Assembly: GCA_910589105.1 (NCBI GenBank)
Contig: CAJUST010000005.1
Location: 62,001-126,000 of the forward strand
Source of the DNA: an uncultured Lachnospiraceae bacterium
GTDB lineage: Bacteria > Bacillota > Clostridia > Lachnospirales > Lachnospiraceae
Length of the DNA stretch: 64,000 bases
Direction of reading: 5' to 3'
Positions 59,896 to 64,000 of this stretch are shown piece after piece. Both the position numbers and the translations under genes were made by a program. A model generated the notes under the pieces. The model saw nothing but the letters and a program-made list of their open reading frames with translations. It searched no databases and was not told the origin of the DNA. The stretch's first letter is position 1; each line of letters opens with the position of its first letter.

Positions 59896-60941
59896 TTCAT
59901 TCCTCCCAATCCTTCTGCCGGATCTCCGCGGCCTTCTGCAAACCGATACCCGATCTTATCTAACCTGCTTTTTAAATGTTGAAAACTTTCAGCCGCTTCG
60001 TCTCCGGCGCATAATTTATTGTCGTATAGCTCATACTTCTTTCGGTTTTCCTTTGGGGAAAGATTAGGCATAATGACGTTTGCCCCCGCTAATATGCCAA
60101 GTTCCCTCCCATTTTCGCAAATCGTGCCTAACGCAGTCGTTGCCGGAATAAGCAAATCCGGCTTAAGGAGCCGCAAAAGCCCAATCATATAAAGAGTCTG
60201 CCCAAGCGTCCCTGCCGTTTTGCCCGCAAAAGGCGTATCGTGATGTGGGATAAAAGGGCCGACCCCAACCATTTGGGGCTTAAACTTTGTAATAAAGAGC
60301 ATATCTTCTGCAAGGCATTCCGCCGTCTGGCCGGGAGATCCCGCCATAAATCCACATCCAACCTGAAATCCAGCTTCTTTTAAATTCCAAAGACAATCCA
60401 TACGGCTTCTTAACGTTAATTCCTCTGGATGGAGCATCCGGTAATGTGGATCAACTGCCGTTTCATGACGGAGCAAATAGCGGTCTGCCCCTGAATCGTG
60501 AAACTTTTTGTAACTCTCTTTCGGACGTTCTCCTATAGATAACGTCAATGCGCAATCTGGATAGAGCGACTTTATTTTTGTAATCAGTCTCACCATGCGT
60601 TCGTCCGTGTAATAGACGTCTTCGCCGCCTTGCAGCACAAACGTCCGAAACCCAATGCGGTATCCGTTTTCACAACATTGTAAAATTTCTTCTTCGCTTA
60701 AACGGTAACGGGCGGCATTTCGGTTGTCATGACGGATCCCGCAATAATAACAATTATTTCTGCAATAATTTGTAAACTCAATCAGTCCTCTGGCATATAC
60801 ATGATTGCCATAATATTTCCGCGATGCGATTCTTGCCCTTGCAAATAAATACTCTTTTTCGCTTTCTGAGGAAATTAATGCGATCCATTCTTCTTTTTCC
60901 AAAGAATGGTTTTGTTCCAGCCGGTCAATCAATTTACGCAT
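59883..60941 (-). CDS. hydE: [FeFe]-hydrogenase maturase HydE
   Basis: Radical SAM enzyme, 352 residues, thought to prepare the dithiomethylamine bridge precursor. The SAM motif is CRNNCYYC (C60, C64, C67) in EFTNYCRNNCYYCGIR. GGEDVYYTDERM and the region GVGPFIPHHDTPF are typical of HydE. It starts 2 bp past the DUF1858 gene's stop. Confidence 0.95.
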   Translation of the reverse strand: MRKLIDRLEQNHSLEKEEWIALISSESEKEYLFARARIASRKYYGNHVYARGLIEFTNYCRNNCYYCGIRHDNRNAARYRLSEEEILQCCENGYRIGFRTFVLQGGEDVYYTDERMVRLITKIKSLYPDCALTLSIGERPKESYKKFHDSGADRYLLRHETAVDPHYRMLHPEELTLRSRMDCLWNLKEAGFQVGCGFMAGSPGQTAECLAEDMLFITKFKPQMVGVGPFIPHHDTPFAGKTAGTLGQTLYMIGLLRLLKPDLLIPATTALGTICENGRELGILAGANVIMPNLSPKENRKKYELYDNKLCAGDEAAESFQHLKSRLDKIGYRFAEGRGDPAEGLGGMKCTT

Positions 60942-60943
60942 TT

Positions 60944-61156
60944 TTATTTTGCTGAGTCTTTTTCTAAAAATTCATTAATCTGGTTTACTAATGCATCCGG
61001 TTCAATTCCATGCACCATAGCCGCTTCTTCGATCGTCTCCATCTGGGAAGACGGGCATCCCAAGCAGTGCATTCCGATATTTAAAAGTAACGGAGCTATG
61101 TTTTCATTAATCTGTAATAATTCACCTATCATAGTTGATTTTGTAACTTGCGCCAT
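60944..61156 (-). CDS. DUF1858-type small protein
   Basis: 70 residues: VTKSTMIGELLQINENIAPL, then GMHCLGCPSSQMETIEEA, with a CxxC, and EPDALVNQINEFLE. The family is small helical proteins often found beside redox or metal-cofactor genes. It heads the hyd maturation operon. Its function is not established. Confidence 0.85.
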   Translation of the reverse strand: MAQVTKSTMIGELLQINENIAPLLLNIGMHCLGCPSSQMETIEEAAMVHGIEPDALVNQINEFLEKDSAK

Positions 61157-61221
61157 TTTTTCATTCCTCCTAATTTTTTATCAGTATTTGCCTTTTTCCA
61201 GAATACCATTCACAGTAAGTT

Positions 61222-61250
61222 ATTATAATACGTTTCCTATTTTTATGCAA
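61222..61250 (-). promoter_or_regulatory. Promoter of the hyd maturation operon
   Basis: Minus-strand -35 TTGCAT (61245-61250), 17-bp spacer, -10 TATAAT (61222-61227, perfect), about 65 bases before the DUF1858 start. It diverges from the ferredoxin promoter. Confidence 0.75.
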
Positions 61251-61277
61251 ATATATTCAAAAAAATCTATTCAGCGC

Positions 61278-61306
61278 TTGTATTCAGCTATTTTTTGTAT
61301 TAAAAT
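61278..61306 (+). promoter_or_regulatory. Promoter of the ferredoxin gene
   Basis: -35 TTGTAT (61278-61283), 17-bp spacer, -10 TAAAAT (61301-61306), 53 bases before the start codon. Confidence 0.65.
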
Positions 61307-61358
61307 AAGCTTAAGCTTTCACAGCTTATAAATTGAATTACATAAGGAGGATATACCA

Positions 61359-61529
61359 ATGGCATACGTTATTACTGATTCCTGCGTAAACTGCGGAACC
61401 TGCGAAGGCGAATGTCCGGTAGGAGCTATCTCCGCCGGCGACGGAAAATATGAAATCGATGCAGGCACATGCGTAGATTGCGGCACATGCGCAGGCGCAT
61501 GTCCTACAGGAGCTATTGAGCAGGGCTAA
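61359..61529 (+). CDS. 2[4Fe-4S] ferredoxin, clostridial type
   Basis: 56 residues, a one-electron carrier of low potential. Eight cysteines in two CxxCxxCxxxCP motifs: C9, C12, C15, C19 and C38, C41, C44, C48. The protein begins MAYVITDSCVNCGTC. ATG 61359 has AAGGAGG 9 bases upstream. It is the obvious electron partner for a hydrogenase and stands divergent from the HydE-G-F genes. It has its own promoter and terminator. Confidence 0.96.
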   Translation: MAYVITDSCVNCGTCEGECPVGAISAGDGKYEIDAGTCVDCGTCAGACPTGAIEQG

Positions 61530-61534
61530 AAACA

Positions 61535-61579
61535 AAAGTAAACCCCCCGGAACGCATATGCGCGCGGGGGTTTTACTTT
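61535..61579. terminator. Bidirectional terminator between ferredoxin and MerR genes
   Basis: AAAGTAAA paired with TTTACTTT and CCCCC with GGGGG, with the palindrome CGCATATGCG in the loop. T-rich sequence on both sides fits termination in both directions. Confidence 0.8.
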
Positions 61580-61610
61580 GTCTCTTTTTCAGCCGTTTAT
61601 TTTTAAATTC

Positions 61611-62207
61611 TTATGTAGTCACTTCTTTTTTCGCAAACAAACGATGCGATTCTTTCTTCTTAGAGTTTCCTTTGAGCTTTTTCGCATTTAATTCCCGAAT
61701 TGCCGCATCCAGCTTTCGGAACCGTTCTTCTTCCTGTTCATCTTGTTCACGCATTAAATAATTCATCTCTTTTAAGACGCGGTCGCCGACATTTTCACCG
61801 ACTTCTTTTCCAAGCGCCTGATTATTTTCCGCCAAAGCTTCTTTTACAATACCACTCATTAATATTCGAAACTGCGCCATTTTATCTTCTGGAGAAGAAT
61901 AATTTACATGCTGCGCTGTAGAACTATGCTCTGTCAGCGTTCCGGCTGCAGTTGTCGCTAAAGCGGCGGCTTCGTCCGGATTTTTCCCATTGTGGACGAC
62001 CATTTTAATTGCTTTAAGCTGATAACCTTGTTCTTTTAGTTCTTTTATCTTCAGGAATTGCTGTATGTTCTCTTTGGTATAATAACGATGTCCCATTTCG
62101 TTTCGGGGAATGTCCAGTTCCAATTCTTCTTCCCAGTAGCGAAGCACATGCGCTTCTACATTCACCAAACCCGCGGCATCTGAAATCATATAACGTAGCT
62201 TGTCCAA
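61611..62207 (-). CDS. MerR-type transcriptional regulator
   Basis: 198 residues. An N-terminal winged HTH: ISDAAGLVNVEAHVLRYWEE, then RNEMGHRYYTKENIQQFLKI, with the MerR hallmark RYW. A long coiled-coil C-terminus with Glu/Lys-rich segments follows and no effector domain or cysteine motif, so the signal is unknown. The start is TTG 62207, chosen by GGAGG 8 bases upstream. Own promoter at 62234-62262. Confidence 0.85.
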   Translation of the reverse strand: MDKLRYMISDAAGLVNVEAHVLRYWEEELELDIPRNEMGHRYYTKENIQQFLKIKELKEQGYQLKAIKMVVHNGKNPDEAAALATTAAGTLTEHSSTAQHVNYSSPEDKMAQFRILMSGIVKEALAENNQALGKEVGENVGDRVLKEMNYLMREQDEQEEERFRKLDAAIRELNAKKLKGNSKKKESHRLFAKKEVTT

Positions 62208-62233
62208 ATGAACTGCCTCCTTCCTCTTTATTC

Positions 62234-62262
62234 ATTATAAATGAGAATAGAACAATTTACAA
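62234..62262 (-). promoter_or_regulatory. Promoter of the MerR-type gene
   Basis: Minus-strand -35 TTGTAA (62257-62262), 17-bp spacer, -10 TATAAT (62234-62239), about 27 bases before the TTG start. It lies downstream of the dnaB stop. Confidence 0.7.
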
Positions 62263-62291
62263 TGAATTTTGGTCGGGCAGATTCGACGGCA

Positions 62292-63623
62292 TTATTTTTC
62301 CATGTTCGCGAATTTTGTGTATTGCGGGAGCCAAACGAGATTCACCGTTCCAATCGGGCCGTTTCTCTGTTTAGCTATATTGATTTCCGCTATATTTTTC
62401 ATTTCAGTGTCTTTGTTATAGTAATCATCTCTATAGATAAACATAACTACGTCGGCATCCTGCTCAATGGCTCCCGATTCCCTTAAATCGGAAAGCATAG
62501 GCCTGTGTTCCGGACGCTGTTCGACGGCGCGGCTCAACTGTGAAAGAGCAATTACCGGAACATTTAGTTCTCTGGCTAATCCTTTTAAAGATCGGGAAAT
62601 TTCTGAAATTTCCTGCTGTCTTGAATCATTTCTTGCGCCGCTTCCTGACATTAACTGCAAGTAGTCTATTATCACAAGTTTTAAATCATATTCCAATTTA
62701 AACTTTCTGCACTTACTGCGTAATTCAGAAATCGAAATTCCCGGCGTATCGTCAATAATCAGGCGGGAACCGCCGATCACTCCAGCTCCTTCAATCAGCT
62801 TTTCCCAATCCGCATCATTTAAGTTCCCAGAACGCAATACCTGCGCATCCACTCTGGCTTCCAAAGCAAAAAGACGGTTGACAAGCTGTTCTTTTGCCAT
62901 TTCCAAACTAAAAATCGCTGTCGCAAGGTTTTCATGGAACGCAACATACTGGGCAATATTTAAAACAAATGCCGTTTTCCCCATGGAAGGGCGCGCCGCT
63001 ACCAATATAAAATCAGAAGGCTGTAAACCTGACATTTTATAATCCAAATCAATAAAGCCTGTATGAATGCCCGTTACGTTTCCCTGTGTCTTAGAAGCCT
63101 GTTCTATTTTTTCTAAGGCATTTAAAACAATCTCTTTGATTGGGACAAAATCTTTGCCGCCCTGATTCTGCAAAAGATTGAAGATATTTTTTTCCGTATC
63201 CGCCAATATATCTTCTATTTTTCCCTGTCCTAAATAACATTTATTCGCAATATCTTCCGTTATTTTTATTAACCGCCTTAATACCGCTTTATCTTTTACA
63301 ATCTGGGCATACGACGCCACATTTGCAGAAGTCGGCACAACGTCTAACAAATCGTTGGCATATTCTAGGCTGCTGACTTCTTCCGGCGCATTCATGGCTT
63401 TTAATTTTGCCTGTAATGTCACAAGATCTACGGGTTCTCCTGCCTCGTATAGTTCCGTCATTGCCTGAAACAATAACCCATACTGCTTATAATAGAAATC
63501 TTCTGTATGAAGCATCTCCATTGCAGTAATAATTGCATCTCTATCCATTATCATTGCGCCAGTGACAGACTGTTCCGCTTCCAGACTGTTTGGCATCACG
63601 CGTCTAATCAGACTTTCCTCCAT
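62292..63623 (-). CDS. dnaB: Replicative DNA helicase
   Basis: Hexameric helicase that unwinds the replication fork. It has 443 residues: N-terminal domain with PNSLEAEQSVTGAMIMDRDA, a linker, and the RecA-type C-terminal domain with Walker A RPSMGKTA (211-218), Walker B LVIIDYLQLM and RESGAIEQDADVVMFIYRDD. No intein is seen. It follows rplI by 17 bp, the usual rplI-dnaB arrangement. Confidence 0.97.
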   Translation of the reverse strand: MEESLIRRVMPNSLEAEQSVTGAMIMDRDAIITAMEMLHTEDFYYKQYGLLFQAMTELYEAGEPVDLVTLQAKLKAMNAPEEVSSLEYANDLLDVVPTSANVASYAQIVKDKAVLRRLIKITEDIANKCYLGQGKIEDILADTEKNIFNLLQNQGGKDFVPIKEIVLNALEKIEQASKTQGNVTGIHTGFIDLDYKMSGLQPSDFILVAARPSMGKTAFVLNIAQYVAFHENLATAIFSLEMAKEQLVNRLFALEARVDAQVLRSGNLNDADWEKLIEGAGVIGGSRLIIDDTPGISISELRSKCRKFKLEYDLKLVIIDYLQLMSGSGARNDSRQQEISEISRSLKGLARELNVPVIALSQLSRAVEQRPEHRPMLSDLRESGAIEQDADVVMFIYRDDYYNKDTEMKNIAEINIAKQRNGPIGTVNLVWLPQYTKFANMEK

Positions 63624-63640
63624 GAAGGCTCCCCCGCATT

Positions 63641-64000
63641 CTATTCTGAAGCTACATGAACCCTCAAAATTCCGGTCACTTTTGCGTGAAGACGGATCGG
63701 AACTTCATGTGTCCCAAGACTTTTTATCGGCTCTGTAAGCTGCATTTTTTTCTTGTCAATTTCAAATCCAAGCTGTTTTCTGACTGCGGAGGAAATCTCT
63801 TTTGTAGAAACAGAACCAAATGTCCTTCCGCCTTCTCCGGTCTTAATCTTTACTTCTACTTTTAAATCTTTTAATTTTTCCGCTAATTCTTTTGCCGCTT
63901 CAAAATTTTCTTCTTCCATCTTTTCTTTGTGTTTATTTTGCAATTTCAAATCATTCAGATTTTTACTGTTTGCCTCTACGGCAAGCTTTTTTGCAATAAG
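63641..64000 (-). CDS. rplI: 50S ribosomal protein L9, C-terminal part (runs off right edge)
   Basis: The visible 119 codons extend past base 64000, so the N-terminus is missing. The linker helix LKLQNKHKEKMEEENFEAAK and the C-terminal domain (VKIKTGEGGRTFGSVSTKEI) are those of L9, which links stalk base and neighbouring ribosomes. A start at 63949 would be internal to the long helix and was rejected. Confidence 0.93.
   Translation of the reverse strand, partial: LIAKKLAVEANSKNLNDLKLQNKHKEKMEEENFEAAKELAEKLKDLKVEVKIKTGEGGRTFGSVSTKEISSAVRKQLGFEIDKKKMQLTEPIKSLGTHEVPIRLHAKVTGILRVHVASE

Noticed and set aside
61338..61535. 65-aa minus-strand ORF over the ferredoxin gene
   Set aside because: It is antisense to a clear ferredoxin whose Cys motifs give it regular codons in the other frame.
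1..64000. tRNA, rRNA, prophage or insertion-sequence genes
   Set aside because: Looked for by eye on both strands; no tRNA cloverleaf, rRNA stretch, transposase or phage structural gene was found.

Overview
The window looks like a chromosomal segment of a motile, anaerobic, Gram-positive Clostridia bacterium, most likely a member of Lachnospiraceae. The grounds are gene content and family resemblance recalled from knowledge, not a database search: a long-form L17, a small KOW protein between map and infA, a Tad pilus locus with DUF5702 and DUF6382-FHA proteins, a DUF6240 protein beside flagellin, and [FeFe]-hydrogenase maturases. Almost every gene lies on the minus strand. Plus-strand exceptions are murG, a small sensorless histidine kinase, a yaaL-like gene and a ferredoxin.

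Layout. 1-408: start of lgt, running off the left edge. 466-17022: a complete S10-spc-alpha ribosomal superoperon, transcribed right to left from rpsJ to rplQ with secY, adk, map, a KOW protein, infA and rpoA inside it. A sigma-A type promoter and a structured leader precede rpsJ, and a terminator follows rplQ. 17280-18594: a long hairpin and a G/T-rich non-coding tract with tandem repeats. 18595-20783: aroK-aroE-aroD (shikimate pathway). 21150-22123: a broken GNAT gene and short tandem repeats. 22124-29304: a mixed block with pgi, a membrane protein, a degenerate MBL-like protein, murG, a HIT protein, an orphan kinase, a flavodoxin/SCP2 protein and a rhomboid protease. 29364-38393: a Tad/Flp pilus operon with its own strong promoter. 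38498-40350: bofA and a yaaL-like gene in divergent orientation, split by 1.3 kb of repeats and a 239-bp palindrome. 40314-45471: fliS, flagellin and a DUF6240 protein. 45635-53674: an operon of aconitase-like hydratase, AI-2E-type permease, TPR/AAA protein and glgB. 53735-61156: DUF1858, hydE, hydG, hydF, a coiled-coil protein and a two-component system in one tight run. 61359-64000: ferredoxin, a MerR-type regulator, dnaB and part of rplI.

The most promising unexplained signal is a small two-stem RNA motif just upstream of the Shine-Dalgarno sequences of rpsC, rpsM and rpoA. It is repeated in tandem five times before rpsC, which suggests a cis-acting RNA in the ribosomal superoperon. Next come two long palindromic hairpins, each beside a strongly strand-asymmetric, repeat-filled non-coding tract; one sits where the usual yaaL-bofA arrangement has been broken. 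Promoters and terminators were found by eye, and no database was consulted.
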